From positions 1 through 36,849 of the forward strand of contig JAUWNY010000002.1 in the NCBI GenBank assembly GCA_030612405.1: a stretch of DNA of 36,849 bases. The letters are read 5' to 3'. This DNA comes from Candidatus Methanophagales archaeon (lineage in GTDB: Archaea > Halobacteriota > Syntropharchaeia > Alkanophagales > Methanospirareceae). The translations under genes and the position numbers were made by a program. The first letter of the stretch is position 1. Every line of letters starts with the position of its first letter. The notes beneath the pieces are model-generated. The model was given only the letters and a program-made list of their open reading frames with translations, ran no database searches and was not told where the DNA came from. Positions 15,349 through 22,794 of the stretch are shown piece by piece.

Positions 15349-16257
15349 TTATGCCGCAGTTGTAGCTGTTTGATTCATCGGTGGAAACATTGGATACTCG
15401 CCTGCACTTTCCGCCTCTTTTGGCAATTCTATCGTCACTGGCTTGTTATAGTCGTAGAAAACTATGTTGGTCCTCTGATTGCTCGTCATTGTAAATCCCG
15501 CCTCCGTTTCAGGTATGTTCAGGTCCTCCGAGCTTATCACCATTTCCATCTGCATTTCTGTCTTCATCGGGAACTTCGTATCCTTTGCAATCCAGTACTT
15601 CAGAGACATCTCCTTTATCATTTCCCCTATGTCGAAGCTATCGTTCTGTCGCAGGCTTTGCATTAGTTCGCCCAGCCCCTCTTGCTTCATCAAGATCTCC
15701 CCGTACTTTTCGGTGTCTATCGTGATATTTAGCACGTAGCAATCCACACCGTTCACCTCTTCATCCTCTAAAAGCTCCACTTCCGAAACATTCAGCAGTT
15801 CCATTTGTTGGCCTATCCGGTTCTGCGATTCCCAGTATTCTTCGGGCATTTCCGTCTTTGTCCATTGCGCTGGCATCTCTGGAATACCCCTATCCATCTT
15901 CATGTACATGGCGTTATTGATGAAATACATCTCCATCGTCATCTCCATTGTTTCCTGCGGCGCACCTTCAGGCAGTTCCATCGTCATCTCCATCTTCATC
16001 TTTTTATTTATGTTATCCACTGCACCTTTTCCAGTGCTTGTCATCGTCATCTCTGTCTCATCAGTCTCGTTGCTTATTAGCGTCTTTTGTGTCATATCCA
16101 TGTCAAACTTGTAAGTATCTGTGTTTTCAGCAGTAGCAAGGACCATCTCTTTTATTTCCGCTGTACTCATTCGCTCCTCCTCAATGCATCCTGCACACAT
16201 CGCAACCGCTACGATTGCAACTACGGCTATTAATCCTGCAATTGCTTTTCTTTTCAT
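15349..16257 (-). CDS. Secreted lipoprotein, LppX/LolA-like, methionine-rich
   Basis: A 302-residue lipoprotein: a short basic start, a hydrophobic signal (residues 5-20), and lipobox AMCAGC with lipidated Cys24. The mature domain has the alternating strand pattern of the LppX/LolA-like antiparallel sheet (TDTYKFDMDMTQKT, VNGVDCYVLNITIDT, LKYWIAKDTKFPMKTEMQME) and many Met residues in strands. Such proteins bind lipids or act as surface-layer lipoproteins in archaea; the ligand here is unknown. I chose ATG 16257 over GTG 16266 because the latter lies within the GGAGGTG ribosome site. It is monocistronic. Confidence 0.8.
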   Translation of the reverse strand: MKRKAIAGLIAVVAIVAVAMCAGCIEEERMSTAEIKEMVLATAENTDTYKFDMDMTQKTLISNETDETEMTMTSTGKGAVDNINKKMKMEMTMELPEGAPQETMEMTMEMYFINNAMYMKMDRGIPEMPAQWTKTEMPEEYWESQNRIGQQMELLNVSEVELLEDEEVNGVDCYVLNITIDTEKYGEILMKQEGLGELMQSLRQNDSFDIGEMIKEMSLKYWIAKDTKFPMKTEMQMEMVISSEDLNIPETEAGFTMTSNQRTNIVFYDYNKPVTIELPKEAESAGEYPMFPPMNQTATTAA

Positions 16258-16289
16258 TTTTTTCACCTCCTTTTAATGAAAAAAGTCTT

Positions 16290-16303
16290 CCTTTTATATA
16301 GCA
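16290..16303 (-). promoter_or_regulatory. TATA box and leader of the lipoprotein gene
   Basis: GCTATATAAAAGG on the minus strand, about 35-45 nt before the ATG, gives a short leader that contains the GGAGGTG site at 16264-16270. This contrasts with the leaderless genes elsewhere in the window. Confidence 0.6.
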
Positions 16304-16429
16304 TTATTCCATGGTGTAAATACCTTTGATGTTGTAGAAACGCTCCCTGTTTTGCACTACTTAGAATTCAAGTGAAAGCTCTGATGATGAATTAAAGGGG
16401 TAAGTAGAGAAAAAAAAGAGGAAGGAACC

Positions 16430-16921
16430 TTGCGATTCGTGACTGACAGGATGTTAGGAAAGCTAAGCACGTGGCTTCGTATTCTTGGGCACGATACCGT
16501 TTTTGCTGCGGACATAACGATTAATAAAGACGAAGAAGACGAGGACAATGCTCTTATCTCTTTAGCGAAGCAGGAAGCACGAATATTGCTCACCGGGGAT
16601 AAAAATCTCGTGCTGGCTGCAAGGAAAAAGGGTGTGCAATGCGTTCAAATAAAAACCGATGATGCGATGGAACAGTTAGAGGAGCTGCTTCGGCATAATA
16701 TCGCCTTAAACCTCGAACCCGTTCCGGTCAGGTGCAGCGAGTGCAATGCAAGGATAAGGAAAGTAGAGGGTGGGGAAGAAGAGATACTGAGAGAGAAAAG
16801 TTATGTGCCAAAGAGCAAGATAGGAGCGTGGGATTTCTGGGTTTGCGAACGCTGCGGTAGGATATACTGGGAAGGGAGTCATTGGGAGAATATGCGTGAG
16901 CGGTTAAAGGAGTTGAAATAA
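16430..16921 (+). CDS. Mut7-C RNase domain protein with zinc ribbon (DUF82)
   Basis: A 163-residue predicted ribonuclease of the PIN-like Mut7-C family. The first acidic residue is in FVTDRMLGKLSTWLRILG (Asp6), a second acidic patch is at DEEDEDN, and TGDKNL carries Asp57. A zinc ribbon follows with CSEC (102/105) and CERC (139/142). The start codon is TTG at 16430 with AGAGGAAGGA upstream; no ATG lies close enough to preserve the N-terminal Asp strand. The 3' end overlaps a broken vapC on the other strand. Confidence 0.88.
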   Translation: MRFVTDRMLGKLSTWLRILGHDTVFAADITINKDEEDEDNALISLAKQEARILLTGDKNLVLAARKKGVQCVQIKTDDAMEQLEELLRHNIALNLEPVPVRCSECNARIRKVEGGEEEILREKSYVPKSKIGAWDFWVCERCGRIYWEGSHWENMRERLKELK

Positions 16922-17019
16922 GGAGGCGGCAGGAATTGTGTGGTGGCTTCTAAATCGCAGGGCATCACATTTGGTATATTAGCAAATATAAACACATTAG
17001 AATCCACAAAAACTCTCAT
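16879..17019 (-). pseudogene. vapC: Truncated PIN-domain toxin (vapC), N-terminus only
   Basis: It starts within the stop codon of the vapB-like gene (ATGA) and reads MRVFVDSNVFIFANIP, the first PIN strand with catalytic Asp6. After about residue 16 the sequence is unrelated and runs antisense through the end of the Mut7-C gene to a stop at 16879. The other catalytic acidic residues are absent, so it cannot be an active nuclease. A deletion or rearrangement joined this start to the Mut7-C locus. Confidence 0.7.
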
Positions 17020-17255
17020 TTTGTCCACAACTCTTCTTCAAGCTTTTTTAAATTCTGACGCATCCGTTCTCGATTTATATGTGCTGGTTTTTCAATAATC
17101 TCCATAAGTGAATCTTTCTGTTTTATCCTCTCCAGAATTATTTTTTCTTTCGTTTCTGCTCGTAACAAAAAACGGTCTGTAGGTTTTATATTAAAGCCGT
17201 CACTAACACGCTTTAATGGTATTTTGTATTCCTCATCTACTTCTACGATTGGCAT
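17016..17255 (-). CDS. vapB: AbrB/SpoVT-type antitoxin (VapB-like), orphaned
   Basis: A 79-residue protein beginning PIVEVDEEYKIPLKRV, the swapped-hairpin DNA-binding fold (VEVD..Y.IPL...) of AbrB/MazE/VapB proteins. A C-terminal helix (about 46-79, RERMRQNLKKLEEELW) is of the kind that binds the toxin. Its partner toxin starts in the overlapping ATGA but is broken, so this is an antitoxin without toxin. The gap 17256-17341 serves both divergent genes. Confidence 0.65.
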   Translation of the reverse strand: MPIVEVDEEYKIPLKRVSDGFNIKPTDRFLLRAETKEKIILERIKQKDSLMEIIEKPAHINRERMRQNLKKLEEELWTK

Positions 17256-17341
17256 TTTTCTCCCTCTTATATTTCACCTGTTTGGTTTATGTGTACTTGT
17301 ATATGATATTCTTTTATTAAAAACCACAAGATTTTAAAGAA

Positions 17342-18055
17342 ATGTTTATGAAAACTACCGAACAACTGTATTGCATACAGGAAGAAATCGCATCAAAGGC
17401 GATAATAGAAGACAAACTAAGTTTAGAAGGCTTAAAATTAATAGCAGGTGCAGACCAGGCTTTCTTCTACGAATCAAAAAACAATACTGAAAATAAAGAC
17501 AAAGACGAAGCCAAAGATAGACAAGAGAAAATAATATCTGCGGTTGTAGTGCTCGAATACCCCTCCATGAGACTTGTCAATTATTCATACTCGGTGCTGC
17601 CTGTGGATTTTCCTTATATTCCCGGGCTTCTTTCGTTCAGAGAAGCGCCAGCCATAATAGACGCTTTTCACGCACTTGAAAACACAACCAAGCCCGACCT
17701 GTTAGTAATAGATGGTTGCGGGGTAAACCATCCGAGGTTTGCGGGATTAGCCACGCATGTAGGCGTTGTTCTGGACGTAGCGACCGTGGGTGTGGCAAAG
17801 AACCTCCTGTGTGGCAGTGGTGAAGTGCCGATGACCGAAGGCGAAGCGCGTATGATAAAATACAAAGGTAAAGAAATAGGATACTATCTCAAGAGTAAAA
17901 GGGGCTGTAGACCTATAATCGTAGCGCCAGGGCATAAAATATCGCTACAAAGTTCGCTGCGGCTGATAAGAAACTGCATCCGTAAGCATAAACTACCTGA
18001 ACCTACACGAATGGCGCATTTATATGCGAACAAGATAAAGAAGGAATTGGGATAG
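17342..18055 (+). CDS. nfi: Endonuclease V
   Basis: Repair nuclease that cuts one phosphodiester 3' of deaminated bases (hypoxanthine). The 237 residues contain all family blocks: first acidic residue in AGADQAF (Asp38), YIPGLLSFRE with Glu, LLVIDGCGVNHPRFAGLATHVGV (usually DGHG), VGVAKNLL, and a C-terminal PIIVAPGHKISLQSSL. A charged insertion around residues 45-62 (NNTENKDKDEAKDRQEK) is unusual. ATG 17342 or the second ATG at 17348 could start it. A TATA-like TTTTATTAAAA at about 17312-17322 suggests a leaderless message. Confidence 0.92.
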   Translation: MFMKTTEQLYCIQEEIASKAIIEDKLSLEGLKLIAGADQAFFYESKNNTENKDKDEAKDRQEKIISAVVVLEYPSMRLVNYSYSVLPVDFPYIPGLLSFREAPAIIDAFHALENTTKPDLLVIDGCGVNHPRFAGLATHVGVVLDVATVGVAKNLLCGSGEVPMTEGEARMIKYKGKEIGYYLKSKRGCRPIIVAPGHKISLQSSLRLIRNCIRKHKLPEPTRMAHLYANKIKKELG

Positions 18056-18143
18056 GTTTTAGGTGTTAGGTGTCAGGTTTGAGGTGTTTTAAGCGGTTTA
18101 GAGGCGTAGTTTTTCTTTTTTAGCGGTTTGTTTTTTCCGTTAT

Positions 18144-18314
18144 CTAACGAAATAATAATGCAATCACCGAGCCAATCATTATTAACGCCATCAATATGCC
18201 TATTATCGCTCTCTGCCATCTCCCACTACTTTCTCCCTTCTTCCTGCTCGCTCTCTTATTTTTCACCATCTTTTTAGTTTTAGTTTCGTCTCCCCATTTC
18301 TTTTTATCCTTCAC
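18144..18314 (-). CDS. Small basic single-pass membrane protein
   Basis: Starting at GTG 18314 this gives 56 residues: a very basic soluble part (KDKKKWGDETKTKK, NKRASRKKG), then GRWQRAIIGILMALIMIGSV, a C-terminal membrane helix ending ALLFR. A tail-anchored layout with a positive cytosolic region is typical of small archaeal membrane proteins. A TTTAAATAT TATA-like box lies just upstream. A 42-residue form from ATG 18269 is possible. Function unknown. Confidence 0.55.
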   Translation of the reverse strand: MKDKKKWGDETKTKKMVKNKRASRKKGESSGRWQRAIIGILMALIMIGSVIALLFR

Positions 18315-18376
18315 TTCATATTTAAATCTTTTCGGATGTTTTTGTTTTGTTTTTGTACAATCCTTTACCGCCTTAC

Positions 18377-18439
18377 AACCACAAGGTTACACAGCTATCC
18401 TATTCCGCATTCCTTCTTTTTTGTGTTAATCTCGTGGTT
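18377..18439. repeat. Second copy of the AACCAC...GTGGTT inverted-repeat element
   Basis: Left end AACCACAAGGTTACACAG and right end TTGTGTTAATCTCGTGGTT match the ends of the 8649-8731 copy. The core differs. It abuts the radical SAM tail duplication at 18450-18509, so element movement may be tied to that duplication. Confidence 0.6.
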
Positions 18440-18449
18440 TTGTTCTTGT

Positions 18450-18509
18450 TCATTCGAAATCCATCAACGCCGAACAAGCCCGACACCGCACACATCCCGC
18501 CTTGTTCTT
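18450..18509 (-). pseudogene. Duplicated C-terminal tail of the radical SAM gene
   Basis: The minus strand encodes KNKAGCVRCRACSALMDFE and a stop, one residue different from the last 19 residues of the radical SAM protein at 19260-20336. DNA identity is high over about 60 bp and stops abruptly after TTGTTCTT on one side. Nothing else of that gene is present. The remainder of the 18056-18563 gap holds TTAGGTGT-like short repeats (about 18058-18130), the small membrane protein and the inverted-repeat element. Confidence 0.7.
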
Positions 18510-18563
18510 TCCATAAAGCCTCTTCTCTCCGCACTTCTCTATCAAAGCTCTCCACAGACATAT

Positions 18564-18956
18564 TCAGTATGTCTCGATATTCAATTCTCTTATGCGAGAG
18601 AAGTGCTCGACATTTCTGGTGAGAATTGTCTCATTATTGACAATGGCAATTCCTGCTATCATGGCATCTTCTGGGTCTATCATCTCCCCTCCTTTGATCA
18701 GTCTACCCTGCACTTCCCCAGCTTTTGGTGCACTTTTCGCGTTCAAATCTAAAATGGTCGCAGAGGTCAACACATCGAGAACTTTCCTTTTTTCTTTCTC
18801 TGGCTTATCGCTTAGTGTTATCCCTACATAGAGTTCATAGAGTGTTGGTGAGGCTATGTTTTGTATGGTTTTGTTTTCCTCCAGCTCCTTTAATTTCCTT
18901 ACCGCTGAAGAATCCGCTTTCATCAAATCAATAAGGAAAGTAGTATCCAGGATCAT
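18564..18956 (-). CDS. vapC: VapC-type PIN-domain ribonuclease toxin
   Basis: A complete 130-residue PIN domain: first strand MILDTTFLIDLM with Asp4, Glu41 in SPTLYELYVG, the third acidic site in DPEDAMIAGIAI (Asp94/Asp97), and TRNVEHFSRI near the end. These form the metal site that cleaves tRNA or other RNA. Its ATG overlaps the antitoxin TAA by one base (TAATG), the usual toxin-antitoxin coupling. Unlike the three other vap loci in the window this one looks intact. Confidence 0.9.
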   Translation of the reverse strand: MILDTTFLIDLMKADSSAVRKLKELEENKTIQNIASPTLYELYVGITLSDKPEKEKRKVLDVLTSATILDLNAKSAPKAGEVQGRLIKGGEMIDPEDAMIAGIAIVNNETILTRNVEHFSRIRELNIETY

Positions 18957-19192
18957 TATTTTACCATCTCCTCCACGATCTTCCGTGATCTAACTCTGCT
19001 CTTTTCTCGCATTTCCCTGATAACTTTTTCCATCTCTTCAGCCTCTCCTGCTTTGAGAAATCCAACTATATTCAGCAAAGATTTCTTTTCGGTTAAGCGA
19101 TTAAGAACATCGTTGAAACTTTCTCCCTCTCCTTTCTCTGCCTCCAATCTTGCATATACCCCTTCCGATATTGATATGCTCCTCTCACTCAT
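18956..19192 (-). CDS. vapB: VapB-type antitoxin (archaeal DUF217-like)
   Basis: 78 residues beginning SERSISISEGVYARLEAEKG, followed by GESFNDVLNRLTEKKS. This ribbon-helix-helix-like opening is typical of archaeal VapB antitoxins of the DUF217/COG1753 type. The C-terminal helix (about 48-78) is charged and would wrap the toxin. TTTTTTCCTCC just upstream gives a GGAGGAAAAAA ribosome site. It directly precedes and overlaps vapC. Confidence 0.85.
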   Translation of the reverse strand: MSERSISISEGVYARLEAEKGEGESFNDVLNRLTEKKSLLNIVGFLKAGEAEEMEKVIREMREKSRVRSRKIVEEMVK

Positions 19193-19259
19193 TTTTTCCT
19201 CCTCTGCATTATGCTTATTCTGTAATCAATTTAAATTTTTCAGTTTTAGTATGAAAAGA

Positions 19260-20336
19260 TTACTCGAAATCCGACAGCGCCGAACAAGCCCGACATCGCA
19301 CACATCCTGCCTTGTTCTTCATCCAGCTCACCCCTTCATCATGCAATATCTCCGCCACTTGTTCATATATATACCGCATCCTGCCGGGACTCGGCGGTTT
19401 CGCATTCTCCAGCATTGAACCCGGTATAGGACGCAGCGGCGTAATGAACGGATAAACACCCAGCTCAGCCAATAACTTACTACCTGCTATTATTGAAGCA
19501 TCGCTTTCGCCCACGCCTGCAATTACGTAACTGCTCACCTGACAATCGCCAAAAATGCCCACACTCCGTTTCCACGCATCCACATAATGCTGAAACGGTA
19601 TTTCAACCTTACTTGGAGCCAGCTCTTTCAGTACTGCTCTATCAAAACACTCCACGTGTATGCCTACCGTATCCACGGAATCGTAAAGAACGTCAATCAT
19701 ACTGAGCTCCTTCGGCGGTTCGAACTGAACATGGATAGGCAAGCCCGTTGCTTCTTTTATCGCGTTCGCTGTTTTTGCAAGGTAGTTTATTCCCTTGTCG
19801 GGACTGGGTGTTGTGCCCGTAGTAAGCGTAACATGCGTCACATGGTCCAATCTTTTCGCAGCAATTGCCACTTCGGCAAGCTGTTCCGGTTTCTTCATCG
19901 CTATTGTCGCTCCACTCTTCAATGATAGTTCAATTGCACAGAACTTACACCGCTTTGGTGTGTTCCAGTATACGCAAGTTTGTATCGTGGTAGTGGCTAA
20001 GCAGTCCGCACCGTGCAGAAGAGCGATTTTATAGTATGGTATGCCATCCTCGGTTTTGAGTGCTTGAAACTTCGCATGTGGAAACTCGACTTCGGTGATT
20101 TGCTCACCATCACCATCACCATCCCTCATTATTACGTAGTTACCATTCTCTGCAGCTACGCTATACGGCGACTGAGACACGAACCAGCTCTGCGTTGGCA
20201 CGTTCGCTACCGTGCCGCCAAACAGGAACATCCCACCAGCAGCGGGACCCGCACCCCCTTTCCTGCCTTTATCTAAACCCGGTACTCTCGCACCCAGACA
20301 TAACAATTCCGTTTTCAGAGCTTTTGTTTCCATCAT
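19260..20336 (-). CDS. Radical SAM protein, MSMEG_0568-like, with C-terminal CxxCxxC
   Basis: A 358-residue protein. The cluster-binding cysteines are spaced CVYWNTPKRCKFC (Cys121, Cys130, Cys133; CX8CX2C), not the usual CX3CX2C, followed by barrel strands (HVTHVTLTTGTTPSPDKG, GLPIHVQFEPP, VDTVGIHVECFD, VSSYVIAGVGES). The tail has CVRCRAC (Cys345/348/351), a possible second iron-sulfur site. The spacing and TQTCVYW-like context recall the MSMEG_0568 family, which has no proven reaction; the family call is from memory. The 5' region carries another 3'-flank repeat (20356-20400). Its tail is duplicated at 18450-18509. Confidence 0.75.
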   Translation of the reverse strand: MMETKALKTELLCLGARVPGLDKGRKGGAGPAAGGMFLFGGTVANVPTQSWFVSQSPYSVAAENGNYVIMRDGDGDGEQITEVEFPHAKFQALKTEDGIPYYKIALLHGADCLATTTIQTCVYWNTPKRCKFCAIELSLKSGATIAMKKPEQLAEVAIAAKRLDHVTHVTLTTGTTPSPDKGINYLAKTANAIKEATGLPIHVQFEPPKELSMIDVLYDSVDTVGIHVECFDRAVLKELAPSKVEIPFQHYVDAWKRSVGIFGDCQVSSYVIAGVGESDASIIAGSKLLAELGVYPFITPLRPIPGSMLENAKPPSPGRMRYIYEQVAEILHDEGVSWMKNKAGCVRCRACSALSDFE

Positions 20337-20355
20337 GTTCTATAAGATTGGTTGC

Positions 20356-20400
20356 AAATGTATAACTTCCTTCTTTTTAAGACACAGATTTACATAGATT
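20356..20400 (-). repeat. Partial 3'-flank repeat upstream of the radical SAM gene
   Basis: Minus-strand AATCTATGTAAATCTGTGTC, then CTTAAAAAGAAGGAAGTTATA, matching the asd and ATP-grasp copies but lacking the final TTTATATACAAT (here ATTTGCAACC). The TATA-like CTTAAAAAG is about 37-45 nt upstream of the ATG. Confidence 0.5.
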
Positions 20401-20446
20401 AAGCGAGTTTAGAGGTTTAGCTCGTTAGCGGCTCAGTCCCTTTGAC

Positions 20447-20490
20447 CAAAACGCTAAACCACCAAACCGCTAAACCGCTAAACCGCTATA
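20447..20490. repeat. AAACCGCT octamer tandem repeat
   Basis: CCAAAACGCTAAACCACC is followed by three perfect AAACCGCT units. Related AGCGG/CCGCTA strings are at 20406-20432, 22735-22790 and 18090-18130. It is non-coding. The 20337-20568 gap otherwise holds the flank repeat and CTGTGTTAATCTGTGTAATC / GTTAATCTCGTGGTTT (20509-20552), an inverted-repeat-element relic. Confidence 0.6.
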
Positions 20491-20568
20491 TTATCATCTG
20501 TGTTAATCTGTGTAATCTGTGGTTAATATTTTTTCATGTTAATCTCGTGGTTTATTAATTGCAATTTG

Positions 20569-21306
20569 TTACTTCGTTCGTAGGCGAAGCAAAGGCACAG
20601 GGATACTCCCATCATGGACTGCGGTAGCAACCAGAGCGCCTTTTACGCCTATCTCTTGCATCTTATCTACATCTTCACAACCGCTAACGCCGCCACCACA
20701 CAGGATGTTATGTTCTGAGGCGTCAACGGCACGAGCGAGGAAATCGAAGTCTATCCCGCTTTTTGTTCCTACTCTGTCCAGTTCCAGCACGATTACGTCC
20801 CGTACACCGCGATACTCGTTCAACTCGTTTAGTAGCAGCAGCGGGTCCGTCTGCACGTGTTTATCCTTCGTCAGCACTTGTTTATTGAAAAGATCAACGC
20901 TTACGCTTACGTTTATGTCTAAATTCTCGTTTTTCGATACCTCGTCAATCAATTCCATAGACGCCGTTTCTGTTCCTAAAATGATACTATCGGCGATTTC
21001 AGCTTCAGCAGCTTCTTCCAGGTCGGCTACCGTTTTTACACCATAATCTACCATTATTCTCGCTTTTCTGTTAGTATCCCTTATCTCCTTTATTATCCCT
21101 TTATTAGAACCCGTGCCCATAAGCCTGTTCAGGTCAGCGATATAAACATCCGCAGGTTTTAGCTCTTCTATGATACGGACAGGGTCCGAGGAGTCAACGA
21201 TAGAACTGAAGAGATGAACTGGCTCGTATTTCTCTCGCTCTCCTCGCTTCGCATGCACTACTACACCGTCGAGCAAATCCAGCACAAAAATCAGTCTGAA
21301 GTTCAT
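20569..21306 (-). CDS. HisA/HisF-related TIM-barrel protein (COG1411-like)
   Basis: A 245-residue single-domain barrel resembling HisA: FVLDLLDGVVVHAKRGEREKYEPV at the N-terminus (first catalytic-type Asp), VYIADLNRLMGTG, ARIMVDYGVKTVADLEEA, DSIILGTE, and phosphate loops at NILCGGGVSG and GALVATAVHDG. It diverges enough from true HisA to be the HisA-related family of methanogens and methylotrophs, whose reaction is uncertain; no other histidine biosynthesis gene is nearby. The ATG at 21306 is preferred to the GTG at 21345 because the extra residues resemble nothing in HisA and TATA-like AATTATTTT lies at about 21333-21341. Confidence 0.8.
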   Translation of the reverse strand: MNFRLIFVLDLLDGVVVHAKRGEREKYEPVHLFSSIVDSSDPVRIIEELKPADVYIADLNRLMGTGSNKGIIKEIRDTNRKARIMVDYGVKTVADLEEAAEAEIADSIILGTETASMELIDEVSKNENLDINVSVSVDLFNKQVLTKDKHVQTDPLLLLNELNEYRGVRDVIVLELDRVGTKSGIDFDFLARAVDASEHNILCGGGVSGCEDVDKMQEIGVKGALVATAVHDGSIPVPLLRLRTK

Positions 21307-21340
21307 GGTTCTATAATTATAGTCATTCCGAAAATAATTA

Positions 21341-21371
21341 ACCACAAGATTACACAGATTTTCACAAGATT
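21341..21371. repeat. Half copy of the AACCACAAGATTACACAG element
   Basis: AACCACAAGATTACACAGATT, then TTCACAAGATTATT, in the divergent gap between the HisA-like gene and hisS. Only the left end is present. The next bases form the hisS TATA box. Confidence 0.55.
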
Positions 21372-21381
21372 ATTTATAAAA
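21371..21381 (+). promoter_or_regulatory. TATA box of hisS
   Basis: TATTTATAAAAC ends about 27 nt before the ATG at 21408, giving a leaderless or nearly leaderless transcript. No Shine-Dalgarno sequence is present at the correct distance. Confidence 0.55.
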
Positions 21382-21407
21382 CTTTGTTGTTTTATTTATT
21401 TAGAAGA

Positions 21408-22730
21408 ATGCGAATAGAAAGAGCCCGAGGCACGAGAGATTTCTTGCCTGAGGAGATGAGGAAGAGACGAACAATGGAAGCGCGGATGCGAGACATCGCA
21501 GAGAAATGGGGCTATGGAGAGATACAAACACCCAGTTTTGAGCGCTCTGAACTGTTCACGGTTAAATCAGGCGAGGGAATCCTGAAGGAAATGTATGAAT
21601 TCCGCGACAAGGGCGGCAGGCATTTAGCACTGCGACCTGAACTTACCGCTCCGGTGATAAGAATGTACGTTAACGAGCTGAAGATGGCGCCGAAACCGAC
21701 GAAGGTTTATTATTTCGGCAATTGCTTCAGGTATGAAGAGCCGCAGAAGTCGCGTTACCGGGAGTTCTGGCAGTTCGGCGCTGAGATAATCGGGTCTGAC
21801 CGACCGGAGGCGCAAGCGGAAATAATCGCACTCGCTTACCATATTTTGGAGGGTTTAGGCATACACATAAAGGCAGAGCTGTACGTGGGTCATGTAGGTC
21901 TGATAAGAGAAGTATTACGAGCTGCAAATGTCGAGGCGGAGAGGATAAACAGCGTGATGAGATTAATAGACAAAGGAGAAAGAGAAGAGGTAATCGAGCT
22001 TTTGCGTGAGACGGGTGCAAAAAAGGACTTGATTGATGATTTGATAAGCCTGGTGGATTTAAAGGTAAAGGTAAAGGGTAAAGATGCACTAAAGGAAGCA
22101 CGTGAGCGCGAAATAATTGTTTCTGACAGCGATGCGGCGAAGGAATTGGAGATGCTGCTGCAAATACTCGATTATTACGGCGTTGTATATACTTTAAACC
22201 CTGGAATAGCCCGTGGTCTGGATTATTACACGGGAATGGTATTTGAGATATACGAAACAGGAGGCAGGTTAGGCGCACAGAATCAGATATGCGGTGGCGG
22301 TTCCTATCGGCTGGCTACTTTGTTCGGCGGTGATGACACGCCTTCTACGGGTTTTGCTTTTGGCTTTGACCGGTTAGCAGAACTATTCCCACAAGAAACA
22401 TCGGATTTGAAGCGAGGTGGAGTAGTAGCGGTGGTGATGCCGATACGAGAAAAAAATGCAGACCCGACGGCGGAGGTAGTTGAAGAGGCGATAAAAATAG
22501 CGTCCAGGCTGAGAGAACACATTCCCACGTATATAGACGTGATGAGCAGGAATCTGAGCGCTCAGTTATCTTATGCCAATGCCCTTAATGCTTTGTTTGC
22601 CGTGCTTGTAGGCAGAACCGAAATAAGAGAAGGGAAAGTAACAGTGAGAAATTTAGAGACGGGAGAGCAAGAGAAAATAGGCGTAGAGGAATGCGTTAAA
22701 AAGATAAAAGCGTATTTCGCTGTGGACTGA
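21408..22730 (+). CDS. hisS: Histidine--tRNA ligase
   Basis: Class II aminoacyl-tRNA synthetase, 440 residues from ATG 21408 (an upstream in-frame TTG is poorer). It begins RARGTRDFLPEEMRKR. Motif 2 is in YFGNCFRYEEPQKSRYREFWQFGAEIIG, the HisA motif is RGLDYYTGMVFEIYE, and a glycine loop reads ICGGGSYRLATLFGG, then the motif 3 arginine region TGFAFGFDRL. The C-terminal anticodon domain follows (VAVVMPIREK to the end). All expected blocks are present. Confidence 0.96.
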   Translation: MRIERARGTRDFLPEEMRKRRTMEARMRDIAEKWGYGEIQTPSFERSELFTVKSGEGILKEMYEFRDKGGRHLALRPELTAPVIRMYVNELKMAPKPTKVYYFGNCFRYEEPQKSRYREFWQFGAEIIGSDRPEAQAEIIALAYHILEGLGIHIKAELYVGHVGLIREVLRAANVEAERINSVMRLIDKGEREEVIELLRETGAKKDLIDDLISLVDLKVKVKGKDALKEAREREIIVSDSDAAKELEMLLQILDYYGVVYTLNPGIARGLDYYTGMVFEIYETGGRLGAQNQICGGGSYRLATLFGGDDTPSTGFAFGFDRLAELFPQETSDLKRGGVVAVVMPIREKNADPTAEVVEEAIKIASRLREHIPTYIDVMSRNLSAQLSYANALNALFAVLVGRTEIREGKVTVRNLETGEQEKIGVEECVKKIKAYFAVD

Positions 22731-22734
22731 ACTG

Positions 22735-22790
22735 ATAGCGGGTTAGCGGTATAGCGGTTTGGCGGATTAGCTAACGAGCTGAACCGCTAA
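22735..22790. repeat. AGCGG/CCGCTA-rich intergenic repeat
   Basis: GATAGCGGGTTAGCGGTATAG and CGGTTTGGCGGATTAGC on one side, GAACCGCTAATAAAC on the other. It is the same word family as the 20447-20490 octamer, partly in inverted order so it can fold. It lies between convergent hisS and purM, where it may act as a termination structure. Confidence 0.5.
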
Positions 22791-22794
22791 TAAA

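Noticed and set aside
20086-20130. CACCATCACCATCACC microsatellite as a regulatory repeat
   Set aside because: It is inside the radical SAM coding sequence and simply encodes an Asp-Gly run.
21727-22278. 183-codon minus-strand frame in hisS
   Set aside because: Shadow of motifs 2 and HisA of histidyl-tRNA synthetase; no recognisable domain.
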